From assembly GCA_910584475.1 (NCBI GenBank), contig CAJUBD010000017.1:1-64000 (forward strand): a DNA stretch of 64,000 nucleotides, read 5' to 3'. The stretch comes from an uncultured Treponema sp. Lineage in GTDB: Bacteria; Spirochaetota; Spirochaetia; Treponematales; Treponemataceae. Of the stretch, positions 17,456 to 25,741 are shown one piece after another. Each line of letters begins with the position of its first letter. The stretch's first letter is position 1. The notes under the pieces are model-generated. The model made no database searches and had not been told where the DNA came from. It saw only the letters and a program-made list of their open reading frames with translations. The position numbers and the translations under genes were made by a program.

Positions 17456-17768
17456 CGCTTGCGATATTTTACAATTTCATCAAAATATTTGCGATAAAAA
17501 ACGAGTTTATCGCAAGTCGCGAAAGATTTGAAAAAAAATTGTGATGTTTTTTTTTCGAGTTGCGATAAGTTTTCCCAAAAAATATCGCATCGCTTGCGAT
17601 ATTTTACAATTTCATCAAAATATTTGCGATAAAAAACGAGTTTATCGCAAGTCGCGAAAGATTTGAAAAAAAATTGTGATGTTTTTTTTTCGAGTTGCGA
17701 TAAGTTTTCCCAAAAAATATCGCATCGCTTGCGATATTTTACAATTTCATCAAAATATTTGCGATAAA
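17456..17768. repeat. 135-bp tandem repeat (two full copies plus the start of a third)
   Basis: The unit beginning CGCTTGCGATATTTT starts at 17456, 17591 and 17726, exactly 135 bp apart. Copies one and two look identical by eye; the third diverges after about 40 bp. Each unit contains inverted pairs such as TTGCGATAA...TTTATCGCAA and AATATCGCA-TCGCT-TGCGATATT. Confidence 0.9.
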
Positions 17769-17950
17769 AAGCAAGGTTTATCGCAAGTTAAAAAAAATTC
17801 TAAAATAATTGCGATAAAATTCCAAAGAATTATCGCAACATTTGCGATAAAAAAGCAAAGTTATCGCAAACCTAAAAAACTTATAAATAAATTTGCGATA
17901 AAAAGTAAAAATTATCGCAAATTCAAAAATTGATTGCGATAAAATTCGTA
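17456..17950. repeat. Dense array of GCGATA / TATCGC inverted repeats in a gene-free block
   Basis: Roughly twelve GCGATA and eight TATCGC motifs occur within 500 bp, mostly as pairs TTGCGATAA-N8..12-TTATCGCAA that can form hairpins or serve as dyad binding sites. The part after 17768 keeps the pairs but with different intervening sequence, so the motif and not the spacer is conserved. It separates two divergently oriented genes. Reading frames here are low-complexity and not believable as proteins. It is not a CRISPR array: spacing is irregular and the unit repeats are identical. Confidence 0.85.
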
Positions 17951-18020
17951 AAACCCTGATTTGCCTGAAAAGTTTGTTTTATAAAGTCATTTTTGCATGT
18001 CTATTTCCCCGCTGAAATAT

Positions 18021-18131
18021 CTATGCTTTCCCCGCATTCATGTTAAGGTTGCCCCTGATATAGCCGACCACCTGTGACACGCTGTGCTTAGGCTGTATCG
18101 ATATAAGCATGCGGATGCGGTCTCTCATCAT
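18021..18131 (-). pseudogene. Remnant of an IS200/IS605-type TnpA transposase
   Basis: The minus strand encodes a 36-codon fragment in which DRIRMLISIQPKHSVSQVVG and then YIRGNLNMNAG are readily recognised as the central part of IS200-type Y1 transposases (compare the family HIHMLVSIPPK...QVVGYIKG). Neither the rest of the gene nor element ends can be seen. It lies between the repeat array and the acyltransferase promoter. Confidence 0.75.
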
Positions 18132-18140
18132 TGCTCCCCT

Positions 18141-18168
18141 TTACTTTTTCTCCGACCTGTGCTATAAT
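18141..18168 (+). promoter_or_regulatory. Promoter of the acyltransferase gene
   Basis: TTACTT (18141-18146), 16 nt, then a perfect TATAAT (18163-18168). Transcription would start near 18175 and give a leader of about 27 nt before the ATG at 18202. Confidence 0.6.
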
Positions 18169-18201
18169 TTTCAAAGTAAATTTCGTTTGTGGAATGGGAA
18201 A

Positions 18202-19122
18202 ATGGGACTGACACTTATTCAACGATATTCAAATTATTTTGAGGCAATCAAAAGCAATTCGCAGGCGGCGGCGAAAATTGACGAGAGCAATATTTACCAG
18301 CCGGCAAATTTGAAGAACCGCCAAATTATGTGGAATATGATAGAAGAATACGCGCTGCCAGGTTCTGGCTTGGGCAACGCGGAAAACTTTCGCGATTTTT
18401 TCGAGCAAGTCAAAGGCGGAAAGCGCGGGCTGATTCTTTGCGAGCATTACACGAATTTGGATTTGCCTGAAACTATTTATTTTCTGGAAAAAAATGGCGA
18501 GGAATGGGCGAAGGAATTTTCTCAGAAAATTGTCGCCATCGCTGGAATGAAGCTCAACGAGTCCGACCCGACCGTGCGAGCGTTCACCGAAGCGTTCACG
18601 CGCGTCGTAATTTATCCGACTCGATCGCTCAACAAAGTCGAAAGCAAAGAAGAAATTTCCGAAGAAGAAAAAAAAGCCGAAGAAATGAAGGCGCGAAAAA
18701 TCAACCTTGCGGCGATGCGCGCGATGGACGAATGCAAAAAACGCGGCGAAGTGATTTTGGTTTATCCCGCCGGCACACGCTACCGCGAAGGCAAGCCCGA
18801 AACGAAGCGCGGCTTGCGCGAAATCGACAGCTATTTGCGACTTTTCGACATAATGATTTTAGTCTCGATAAACGGAAACTGTCTGCGCATAAATCCCGAA
18901 AATCCTGACAACATGCTTTTCGACACGCTCGAAAAGGACATCGTTTTGCACACGGCGAGCCCCGTCATAAATTGCAAGGAATTCCGCAACGGAGTGCTGA
19001 ACGCGCTTCCAAGCGAAACTGAAGACCCAAAGCAAAAAACCGTAGACCGCGTTATGGAGTTGTTGGAAAAGCAACACGGCGAAGTTGAAGTGAAGCGACA
19101 GAAAATGCTGAAAAAAATTTGA
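18202..19122 (+). CDS. PlsC-like glycerolipid acyltransferase
   Basis: The 306-residue protein has the acyltransferase motif I HYTNLD (HX4D, His about residue 82) and motif III YPAGTRYREG (the FPEGTR block), the catalytic and phosphate-binding motifs of glycerol-phosphate acyltransferases. No clear membrane segment is visible, so it is probably peripheral. It would acylate lysophosphatidate or a related lipid at the inner membrane; the exact acceptor is not shown. Translation is set at 18202, downstream of the promoter; the in-frame extension to 18109 overlaps the transposase remnant and promoter and is rejected. Confidence 0.8.
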   Translation: MGLTLIQRYSNYFEAIKSNSQAAAKIDESNIYQPANLKNRQIMWNMIEEYALPGSGLGNAENFRDFFEQVKGGKRGLILCEHYTNLDLPETIYFLEKNGEEWAKEFSQKIVAIAGMKLNESDPTVRAFTEAFTRVVIYPTRSLNKVESKEEISEEEKKAEEMKARKINLAAMRAMDECKKRGEVILVYPAGTRYREGKPETKRGLREIDSYLRLFDIMILVSINGNCLRINPENPDNMLFDTLEKDIVLHTASPVINCKEFRNGVLNALPSETEDPKQKTVDRVMELLEKQHGEVEVKRQKMLKKI

Positions 19123-19393
19123 ATTGCAAAATATTGGCACGTTTACAGTAAACGACTGAAATATTAGGCAAGTACGCTCCGCGTTCTTGCTATCAAGTTT
19201 CCGCTTGCTCGCATGTCTCGCATTTTCGTCCGCAGAGCAGACAAAACTCGCCTATCTACTGCGGTTTCCCATTGCATTACGGAGTTTAAATGTTCCTTAA
19301 AATTAAGCACCGCAGGAAGTTTCAACTTCCGAGAACGCTTAATTAGCCCGCGCGAGCGGGCAGTAAATCGCGAGTTTTTGAAAAAAACTCGTA

Positions 19394-19430
19394 TTAAAAT
19401 CAGCAACGCAATTTCAGTTGCTGATTTTAA
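19394..19430 (-). terminator. Hairpin terminator after murA (conserved-loop family)
   Basis: A 14-bp perfect stem (TTAAAATCAGCAAC with its complement) and the 9-nt loop GCAATTTCA lie 8 nt beyond the murA stop; the stem ends in U-rich sequence on either strand, so it may also serve the convergent plus-strand gene. The rest of 19123-19437 holds further palindromes, e.g. GCCCGCGCGAGCGGGC at 19347-19362, and TTTAAATGTTCCTTA twice, but no gene. Confidence 0.65.
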
Positions 19431-19437
19431 ATGTTCC

Positions 19438-20718
19438 TTATTTTTCCACGCATTCAATGTGCGCGCCCAAAGCCTTGAGCCTTGGAATCAAGTTTTCGTA
19501 ACCGCGCTCGATTTGGTAGACATTGCTGATTCGGCTTTCTCCGTGAGCGATCATCGCGGCGATTACCATTGCCATTCCCGCGCGAACATCAGGGGAAACG
19601 AGCTTTTCTCCGTGAAGCATGCACGGTCCGCTCACCACGGCGCGATGCGGATCGCAAAGTGTGATTCGTGCTCCCATGGAAATGAGTTTGTCAACGAAGA
19701 ACATTCGGCTTTCAAACATCTTTTCAAAAATCAAAACCGTGCCTTCCACTTGCGTGGCAAGAACCGTCATAATGCTTGTCAAATCCGGCGGAAACCCCGG
19801 CCACGGCGAATCGTCGATTTTTGGAATCATGCCGCCAAGATCAGAATTTACGCGCATTTCTTGAGGCGATGCCAATTCCAAAGAAGTGCCGTTTATGTTC
19901 CAGCGGATTCCAAGCTTTCCAAACGCAATTCGCAAAGGACGCATGTCGGGAGGATTCACGTTTTCAATTGTAATCGAACCTTTTGTAGCCGCCGCCAATC
20001 CGATGAACGAACCGATTTCCATATAATCTGGCCCGATTGTAAAATCACAGCCATGCAGCTTTTTCACGCCGTCAATATAAAGAATGTTGCTTCCAATTCC
20101 CGTGATTTTCGCGCCCATGGCGTTTAGCATCTTGCACAAATCCTGAACATGCGGCTCGCTCGCGGCGTTTGTAATTGTCGTGCGACCTTGCGCGAGAACC
20201 GCCGCCATCAAAGCGTTTTCCGTAGCGGTGACGGAAGTTTCGTCGAGGAAAATGTCCTCGCCCACAAGTTTGTTTGCCGAAAACTCAAAGCGGCTGTCGA
20301 TGTCCACGCGCGCGCCCAATTCCGTGAGCGCCAAAAAATGCGTATCAAGCCTGCGCCGCCCGATTACGTCGCCGCCTGGCGGCATCATCAAAGCCTTGCC
20401 AGTCCTCGCAATAAGCGCGCCTGCGAACAAAATTGAAGCGCGGATTTTCTTGGAAAGTTCTGCCGGAATTTCGCTTGAATCGATTTTTTGCGCCGTCACT
20501 TCCCAAACATGCTTTTCGACCTTTCTCACTTCCGCACCAAGCGCGCTCAGAATGTTGAACATAACCGCCGCATCCTCGATTTCGGGAATGTTGCGAAGCG
20601 TGATTTTCTCCGCCGTCAAAAGAGTCGCGGCGATGCAAGGAAGCGCGGCGTTCTTGTTTCCCGCCGCCGAAATCTTTCCCTTGATCGGAAAGCCACCTTC
20701 AATCTGGTATTCGTGCAT
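19438..20718 (-). CDS. murA: UDP-N-acetylglucosamine 1-carboxyvinyltransferase
   Basis: MurA performs the first committed step of peptidoglycan synthesis, transferring enolpyruvyl from PEP to UDP-GlcNAc. The fold is complete at about 427 residues: N-terminal GNKNAALP (with the catalytic Lys), and the active-site loop reads PPGGDVIGRRRLDTH. The usual catalytic Cys (GGCxIG) is Asp, a change known to abolish fosfomycin binding in other bacteria. The start is set at the second ATG (20718): murA proteins begin close to this Met, and TACAAT (20725-20730) ends 6 nt before it with no ribosome site. Confidence 0.95.
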   Translation of the reverse strand: MHEYQIEGGFPIKGKISAAGNKNAALPCIAATLLTAEKITLRNIPEIEDAAVMFNILSALGAEVRKVEKHVWEVTAQKIDSSEIPAELSKKIRASILFAGALIARTGKALMMPPGGDVIGRRRLDTHFLALTELGARVDIDSRFEFSANKLVGEDIFLDETSVTATENALMAAVLAQGRTTITNAASEPHVQDLCKMLNAMGAKITGIGSNILYIDGVKKLHGCDFTIGPDYMEIGSFIGLAAATKGSITIENVNPPDMRPLRIAFGKLGIRWNINGTSLELASPQEMRVNSDLGGMIPKIDDSPWPGFPPDLTSIMTVLATQVEGTVLIFEKMFESRMFFVDKLISMGARITLCDPHRAVVSGPCMLHGEKLVSPDVRAGMAMVIAAMIAHGESRISNVYQIERGYENLIPRLKALGAHIECVEK

Positions 20719-20724
20719 TTTCAT

Positions 20725-20753
20725 ATTGTACTAAATTTGGGGAGAATTGGCAA
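20725..20753 (-). promoter_or_regulatory. Promoter of murA, adjacent to the start codon
   Basis: TTGCCA (20748-20753), 17 nt, TACAAT (20725-20730) on the minus strand, then ATGAAA and the proposed start ATG. The first ATG overlaps the expected transcription start region, so the second one is more likely used. Confidence 0.7.
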
Positions 20754-20785
20754 GAGAGGGATGGGAAAGGATTAAAAATAAGGAA

Positions 20786-20805
20786 GCCCTGGTAAAAACC
20801 AGAGC
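20786..20805 (-). terminator. Possible terminator of the lipoprotein gene at 20835
   Basis: GCCCTGGT-AAAA-ACCAGAGC forms an 8-bp stem with one mismatch. On the minus strand it is followed by a U-rich but interrupted stretch. It lies 30 nt beyond the stop of the poly-G lipoprotein gene. Confidence 0.45.
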
Positions 20806-20834
20806 CTTTTACGAAACTTAAAGCAAAATAGTCT

Positions 20835-21835
20835 CTATTCTTTTGCCGCCTCATAAAATTTATCCCAATTTGGCAAGTCTTCTCTCAAAGATTCTGGGAC
20901 ACAATTCAACATTTCTTTATTGGCGCACCACCACAATTCATAAGAACCATCTTCTTTTGCTCCAGTCAAAAAATTACATGGTCCTACCCCTGGTTTGTTT
21001 TTTCCATCACAAGTATAGCGTATCGACAAATCATCCACAGATTCAACAGTCAATGTAATAGAAAGTCCGTATACATCATCTTTTTTTGTATCAGTCCATT
21101 GTCTTCCCCATTTTAAAACTTTACCATCATAATTCTCTCCATTCATATAGCAGTTGAGATAATTTCCTTCAGTTTCAAACAAGTCTTTTGCAACAGTCCA
21201 AGTGGTAAAGCGCGGATTTTTCAACTGATCTATAACAGTATCAAGAACGCCGATTTGGTAATTCACGTTCACAAAATCCATACCTTCAATCACATTTTCA
21301 ATTTTAATATCACTGCCATCCCAATCGCCAAAGCGGATAATGACTACAGTGTCATTTTTATCCCATGGACAACCTTCAAAATAGTCATTTGTAGGTTGAG
21401 TTACCCAAATAAAATCGTAGTTCGAAAAATAATGCGCAGGTCCGCGAGTCATGTGTTTAGTATTGTTACAATATTCCCCTTCAGAATTTCCGTCTGGATC
21501 GACCCCTGTGAAATCTTTATAAGAGTAATTCTTGTTTTTATAAACGATTTCTATACTCAATGCTTGAGGAAGGCTGTCTTTAGCCAAAATATTTTTTAAA
21601 CTTTCATCGGCGGATATCGCCCTTGCGATTGTAGAAGCGGTGGATTCTGCGCTTAAACTAATTGTCTTTGTGCCAATGCCAGCAAGGTGAATTCCACTGG
21701 AAGTAAAAGCAAAATCAGAATTACCCGAACTATTTGGATTTGAATTATTTGAACAGCCAAAAAAGATTAGACTAGCGGATAAGACTAATCCCCCCCCCAA
21801 CTCTAATAAAAATTGTATGGAAAACAGATTTCATA
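20835..21835 (-). CDS. Putative phase-variable lipoprotein, out of frame at a poly-G tract in its signal peptide
   Basis: I do not recognise a family for the mature part (about 305 residues, acidic, rich in Trp, Tyr and Asn). A strong ribosome site (AAGGAG at 21843-21848) precedes ATG 21835. With the nine G at 21791-21799 the frame from this ATG reads MKSVFHTIFIRVGGGISLIR and stops. With eight (or eleven) G it reads MKSVFHTIFIRVGGGLVLSA and then SLIFFGC, a textbook lipoprotein signal with lipobox, and continues through the full protein to 20835. The downstream frame on its own has only a TTG inside the tract as possible start. So the gene is scored as OFF at this tract length. Outer-membrane or surface attachment is inferred. 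Confidence 0.75.
21791..21799 (-). repeat. Poly-G(9) tract in lipoprotein signal peptide, candidate phase switch
   Basis: Nine G encode the Gly run in the hydrophobic part of the signal peptide. Eight or eleven G would restore the reading frame from ATG 21835 to the lipobox. Confidence 0.88.
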
Positions 21836-21893
21836 ATTAAAACTCCTTAAATATCAATTATGGCGCTATTCATTCAGCGACTTACTTAAAAAC

Positions 21894-21917
21894 CCGCCCC
21901 GGCTTTCGTCGAGGCGG
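21894..21917 (-). terminator. Terminator downstream of gapA
   Basis: On the minus strand CCGCCTCGAC-GAAA-GCCGGGGCGG forms a nearly perfect 10-bp stem with a GAAA tetraloop and is followed by GTTTTT. A second hairpin (21932-21961, AAATCAGCGGC arms, then TTTT) lies between it and the gapA stop. Confidence 0.8.
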
Positions 21918-21971
21918 TCATCGACATTTTAAAATCAGCGGCAAAACATCGCCGCCGATTTCAAAAATATC

Positions 21972-23015
21972 CTACTTCAATTCGCTGAAGTATTTGATGG
22001 TGCGAACCATCTGTGAAGTATATGAGTTCTCGTTGTCATACCAAGAAACCACTTGCACTTCCCAAAGACCGTCGCCCACTTTGTTCACCATTGTCTGCGT
22101 CGCATCGAACAATGAGCCATAGCGCATTCCGATTACGTCGCTTGAAACAATCTGGTCTTCGTTGTAGCCGAATGTCTCGGGGTCAGAAGCGGCTTTCATC
22201 GCGGCGTTGACGTCTTCTTTTGTAACGTTGTCCTTGCGAACTACCGCCGTCAAAATCGTGGTCGAGCCTGTCGGAACAGGAACGCGCTGAGCGGCACCGA
22301 TGAGCTTTCCGTTCAATTCAGGAATTACGAGACCAATCGCCTTCGCCGCTCCAGTCGAGTTCGGAACGATGTTCGCGGCACCCGCGCGAGCGCGGCGGAG
22401 GTCGCCTTTTCGCTGCGGACCATCGAGAATCATCTGGTCGCCTGTGTAAGCGTGGATTGTCACCATGATTCCGCTTTCAATCGGAGCGAAATCATTCAAA
22501 GCCTTCGCCATCGGCGCGAGGCAGTTTGTCGTACAAGAAGCCGCAGAAATAACATTGTCAGAGGCTTTGAGAGTATTGTGGTTTACGTTATAGACAATTG
22601 TCGGAAGGTCATTTCCAGCCGGAGCGGAGATGACGACTTTGCGCGCGCCAGCATTGATATGCGCCATGCTCTTTTCTTTTGAAGTGTAGAAGCCTGTGCA
22701 TTCAAGAACGACATCGACATTCAGCTCTTTCCACGGGCAAGAAGCCGCGTCTTTTTCCGCATAAATCTTGAGGGTTTTTCCGTCAACGGTAATCGTGCCA
22801 GCATCATCGTCAGAAGTCACAGTATGCTTCTTTTCGCCGATTTTTCCAGCATAGCCGCCCTGCGCAGTGTCGTACTTGAGAAGGTGAGCGAGCATCGAAG
22901 GTTTCGTCAAGTCATTGATGGCGACCACTTCGTAACCTTCAGCGTCGAACATTTGGCGGAACGCCAAACGACCGATGCGTCCAAATCCGTTAATAGCAAC
23001 TCTTACATTAGCCAT
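21972..23015 (-). CDS. gapA: Glyceraldehyde-3-phosphate dehydrogenase, type I
   Basis: The 347-residue glycolytic enzyme is complete: NAD-binding INGFGRIGR at the start, catalytic SAASCTTNCLAP with the nucleophilic Cys, and the C-terminal WYDNENSYTSQMV. It oxidises glyceraldehyde 3-phosphate to 1,3-bisphosphoglycerate in the cytoplasm. Codon use is strongly biased, as in highly expressed genes. It has its own promoter, a TAGGAG ribosome site and tandem terminators, so it is probably monocistronic. Confidence 0.97.
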   Translation of the reverse strand: MANVRVAINGFGRIGRLAFRQMFDAEGYEVVAINDLTKPSMLAHLLKYDTAQGGYAGKIGEKKHTVTSDDDAGTITVDGKTLKIYAEKDAASCPWKELNVDVVLECTGFYTSKEKSMAHINAGARKVVISAPAGNDLPTIVYNVNHNTLKASDNVISAASCTTNCLAPMAKALNDFAPIESGIMVTIHAYTGDQMILDGPQRKGDLRRARAGAANIVPNSTGAAKAIGLVIPELNGKLIGAAQRVPVPTGSTTILTAVVRKDNVTKEDVNAAMKAASDPETFGYNEDQIVSSDVIGMRYGSLFDATQTMVNKVGDGLWEVQVVSWYDNENSYTSQMVRTIKYFSELK

Positions 23016-23049
23016 TTTCTATCTCCTAAAAAAAGAATTCTTTGACAAA

Positions 23050-23078
23050 ATTATATCACGATAAAAAAAATATTTCAA
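23050..23078 (-). promoter_or_regulatory. Promoter of gapA
   Basis: TTGAAA (23073-23078), 17 nt and a perfect TATAAT (23050-23055) on the minus strand, about 35 nt upstream of the ATG at 23015. Confidence 0.75.
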
Positions 23079-23148
23079 TAGGAATTTAAAAAAAACGCGC
23101 GTCTCATATAATGGAAAATATCTACATTGCGCTAGAAAGCTTATGAGC

Positions 23149-24634
23149 CTAGCGTGAAGAAATAGCAAGGAAATGCGCTTTCACCAACTTGCCCGATTCC
23201 GTCAAATCGCTGTCCGCCCAATCGCTTGTTTTGTTGCAACTTGCACTGATTGCGCTTGCGGTTTCGTTTTTATTGCACAAACTCCAATTCATATGGCTGA
23301 TGTTGTGTTTTTTGAGGAGCGCGAACCACGCTTCCGATTCTGTCTTGTTGAAGCCGCCGTTTCCGCTTGCGTCGCATGTTCCGAATTCGGTGATGAAAAT
23401 TGGCATTCCCTTGCTCACGGCGTTTTCCACACGAGTCCGCATACTTTGCGTGTGCGTGCTCGCATAAAAATGGAAAGTGTACATCACATTCTTAAAATTG
23501 AGTTTGTCCGCCCAAGCTTCATCCAAATCCTGCGACCATGTGTTCGTTCCAACGATGATGACCGCGTTCGGCGCGTTGGCTCGGATTAGTGGAATGATTT
23601 CTTTTGCATAAGGCTTTATCGCAGAAGACCACGGAGAACCTGTCGGCTCATTGCAGATTTCGTAGAGAACATTGGCGTGATTCGCGTATTTTTTCGAGAT
23701 TTCACCGAGGAATGTTTTCGCGTCCGCTTTCGTATCGTTCGGATTGTAATTGTGGACGTGCCAATCAACGATGACATACATTCCGAGTTTCGTCGCCGCG
23801 TCAACTCCGTCGCAAATTATTTTCTTGAGCGCGGCTTTGTCGCCGCCATCGCTGTAACCGCCATATTGCTTCGGATACAAAACGAGGCGAATGCAATTTG
23901 TCTTCCAGTCGTCGCGCAGCGTTTTAAATGCGGCTTCGTTCACATAGCGCGACATATCGTCGCCAAAATTCAGTCCGTGCGTTGACATTCCGTAAAGTTG
24001 ATATTTTTGATTATGTTCGTCGTACAAATACGCGTCCGAAACATGCAACGCTCCGTGATTTGCAAACGGCGTTCCCGATTGCGTTTGACCGCCAGAATTT
24101 CCGCTGCCATTTCCCGAAGAAGCCCCGCTTGATTTTACGCAGACTTCAATCTTTGAAAGCACAACGCCGAAACCGTTGACATAAAGTCCGTCAACTTTGA
24201 GTTTTTCCGCGTCACTTTGCGTGAGCGTATAGACAATTTTTTCGGCAGTCGGCGTGAAAGAAGCGTCGCTTCCATTGCCGCTCAAAGTCGCGCCCGAAAC
24301 ATTTCCCGAAGAAAGAAAGCCCCATCCGCCCGAAGAATTTTCGTAAATTTTGATTGCGTGATATTCCGCGCCAGGAATTTCTGAAACATAAAGAATTATT
24401 TCGCTGCCGCTCGAAACATCGGCGAAATTTTCCTTTATGACGTGAACATTCTTTTCCCACTTTTCATCATCAAAACTTTCGTTTCCCTGCCAAACATTTT
24501 TTTGTTCGGAGGAAGAAGTTTGATTTTTAGAAGAAGAATTCCATGCTACGTCGCAAGCAAAAAAACATACCCCCCCCCCACAACAGCATAAGCAAAGAAG
24601 AGATTTTCAATATAAAAGAAAATGTGCGCTTCAT
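23149..24634 (-). CDS. GH5 endoglucanase (cellulase) lipoprotein, out of frame at a poly-G tract in its signal peptide
   Basis: The C-terminal domain is a GH5 beta-1,4-glucanase: YVIVDWHVHNYN, acid/base Glu in YEICNEPTGSPW and nucleophile Glu in IFITEFGTC. Before it lie a Ser/Gly linker and an N-terminal beta-sandwich-like module of about 110 residues (starting near WQGNESFDDEKW), probably carbohydrate-binding. Upstream, ATG 24634 (GAGG 6 nt before it) reads MKRTFSFILKISSLLMLLWG and enters ten G at 24570-24579, then stops. With nine (or twelve) G it continues GVCFFAC, a lipobox, into the full enzyme. An internal ATG at 24285 could give only a truncated product without signal peptide. The enzyme would be surface-anchored and act on cellulose or beta-glucan. 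Confidence 0.85.
24570..24579 (-). repeat. Poly-G(10) tract in cellulase signal peptide, candidate phase switch
   Basis: Ten G lie in the hydrophobic core of the signal peptide of the GH5 lipoprotein. Nine or twelve G would join the ATG at 24634 to the lipobox and enzyme frame. Confidence 0.88.
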
Positions 24635-24794
24635 AATAACCTCGAAAAAAAAACTATCTATTTATTATACCATATATTTGCGAAAGGTGCAATGTTCTTT
24701 GAATTCAAACGATTTGCGATAGTCTTTGTAGTGAATTTCACAAAACAATTGACGGCGAAGCGGTTTTGCAATATACTTGACTTGAGGTGAGACA

Positions 24795-25661
24795 ATGGGG
24801 AAAGTCATTTTTGCGATAATTTCGCTCGCTTTTGTTTTTGCATCTTGCGGAAGAAATTCGGGAATCACTTCAAAATCCACGGCGCAAGAATTTGCGATGG
24901 ACATAGCAGAAGAAGTTTTGTATGAACCCGAGTTTGATTCTGACAATGCAAAAATTGGCGCGGCGAAAAATGCTCAAGAAGTCGAGCGCAAATTGATTTA
25001 TAGCGGCTACATTTCGCTTGGCGTGGAAAGCCTCGCCGAAACGAAAAATGCCGTGGAACAATGGCTGAAAAAATATGGCGGCTACATAAGCAATTCTTCG
25101 GAATCGCAACGAAGCGTGAATTTTACGGTGAATGTTCCGCAAAAAAATTTTTTCGCCGCGATGGACGAAAGTGTCTCGCTTGGCAAAGTGAAAAACAAAA
25201 ATGTGAATTGTCGCGATGTTACCGAACAATTTTATGATTTGCAGACACGATTGGACACGCGTCATATTTTGCTTGAGCGACTTCAAAATTATCTTGCTTC
25301 TTCAAAGGACATCAAGGAACTGATTGAAATTGAAACGAAAATAAACGATGTTACGAGCGAACTTGAGCAAATGCAAGGCAGCATGAATCGCCTGCAAAAG
25401 CAGATTTCTTTTTCGCAAATTGAAATTCAAGCAATGCTTCCGGCCGGCAGCAACGAAAGCGGATTCGTTTTTCCCGATGTGAAAGACGGCGCGCGCGATT
25501 TGGCCAGCAATGTGGTTTCGTTTTTTGTGAATTTTGTTTTCATTTTGATTTACGTTTTCATTTTTGGAACATTGATTGTGCTCGCGCTGATTTTGATTTA
25601 TTGGATTGCTTTCGGAAAAATTGGACTTGTGCGAAAGTTGTTCGATAAAATAAAGAAGTGA
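24795..25661 (+). CDS. DUF4349-domain lipoprotein with a C-terminal membrane anchor
   Basis: A lipoprotein signal (lipobox VFASC) is followed by an acidic stretch and then the DUF4349 domain (about 55-240): ERKLIYSGYISLGVESL at its start, a KKYGGYISNSS turn, and a coiled-coil segment (ERLQNYLASSKDIKELIEIE). The protein ends with a long hydrophobic helix (about 245-280), as is usual in this family. Members are cell-envelope proteins of unknown function. GAGG lies upstream of the ATG at 24795. The gene is not linked to the divergent cellulase except by position. Confidence 0.82.
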   Translation: MGKVIFAIISLAFVFASCGRNSGITSKSTAQEFAMDIAEEVLYEPEFDSDNAKIGAAKNAQEVERKLIYSGYISLGVESLAETKNAVEQWLKKYGGYISNSSESQRSVNFTVNVPQKNFFAAMDESVSLGKVKNKNVNCRDVTEQFYDLQTRLDTRHILLERLQNYLASSKDIKELIEIETKINDVTSELEQMQGSMNRLQKQISFSQIEIQAMLPAGSNESGFVFPDVKDGARDLASNVVSFFVNFVFILIYVFIFGTLIVLALILIYWIAFGKIGLVRKLFDKIKK

Positions 25662-25741
25662 GACGCTATGCAAAAATCCGCAATTGACGATAAGCACAGG
25701 TTATGATATGATATTGAGAATTTATATGTAGCGGCTGAAAT

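Noticed and set aside
17676..17933. Plus-strand 85-codon frame in the repeat block
   Set aside because: The translation is low-complexity (Lys, Ile, Phe, Asn) and arises from the repeats.
17456..17950. CRISPR array or replication origin
   Set aside because: Repeats are short, irregularly spaced and paired as inverted arms, and the longer units are identical without unique spacers. No TTATCCACA-type DnaA boxes and no dnaA or gyrB gene are present.
19213..20127. 304-codon plus-strand open frame opposite murA
   Set aside because: Antisense shadow of murA running into an intergenic palindrome cluster.
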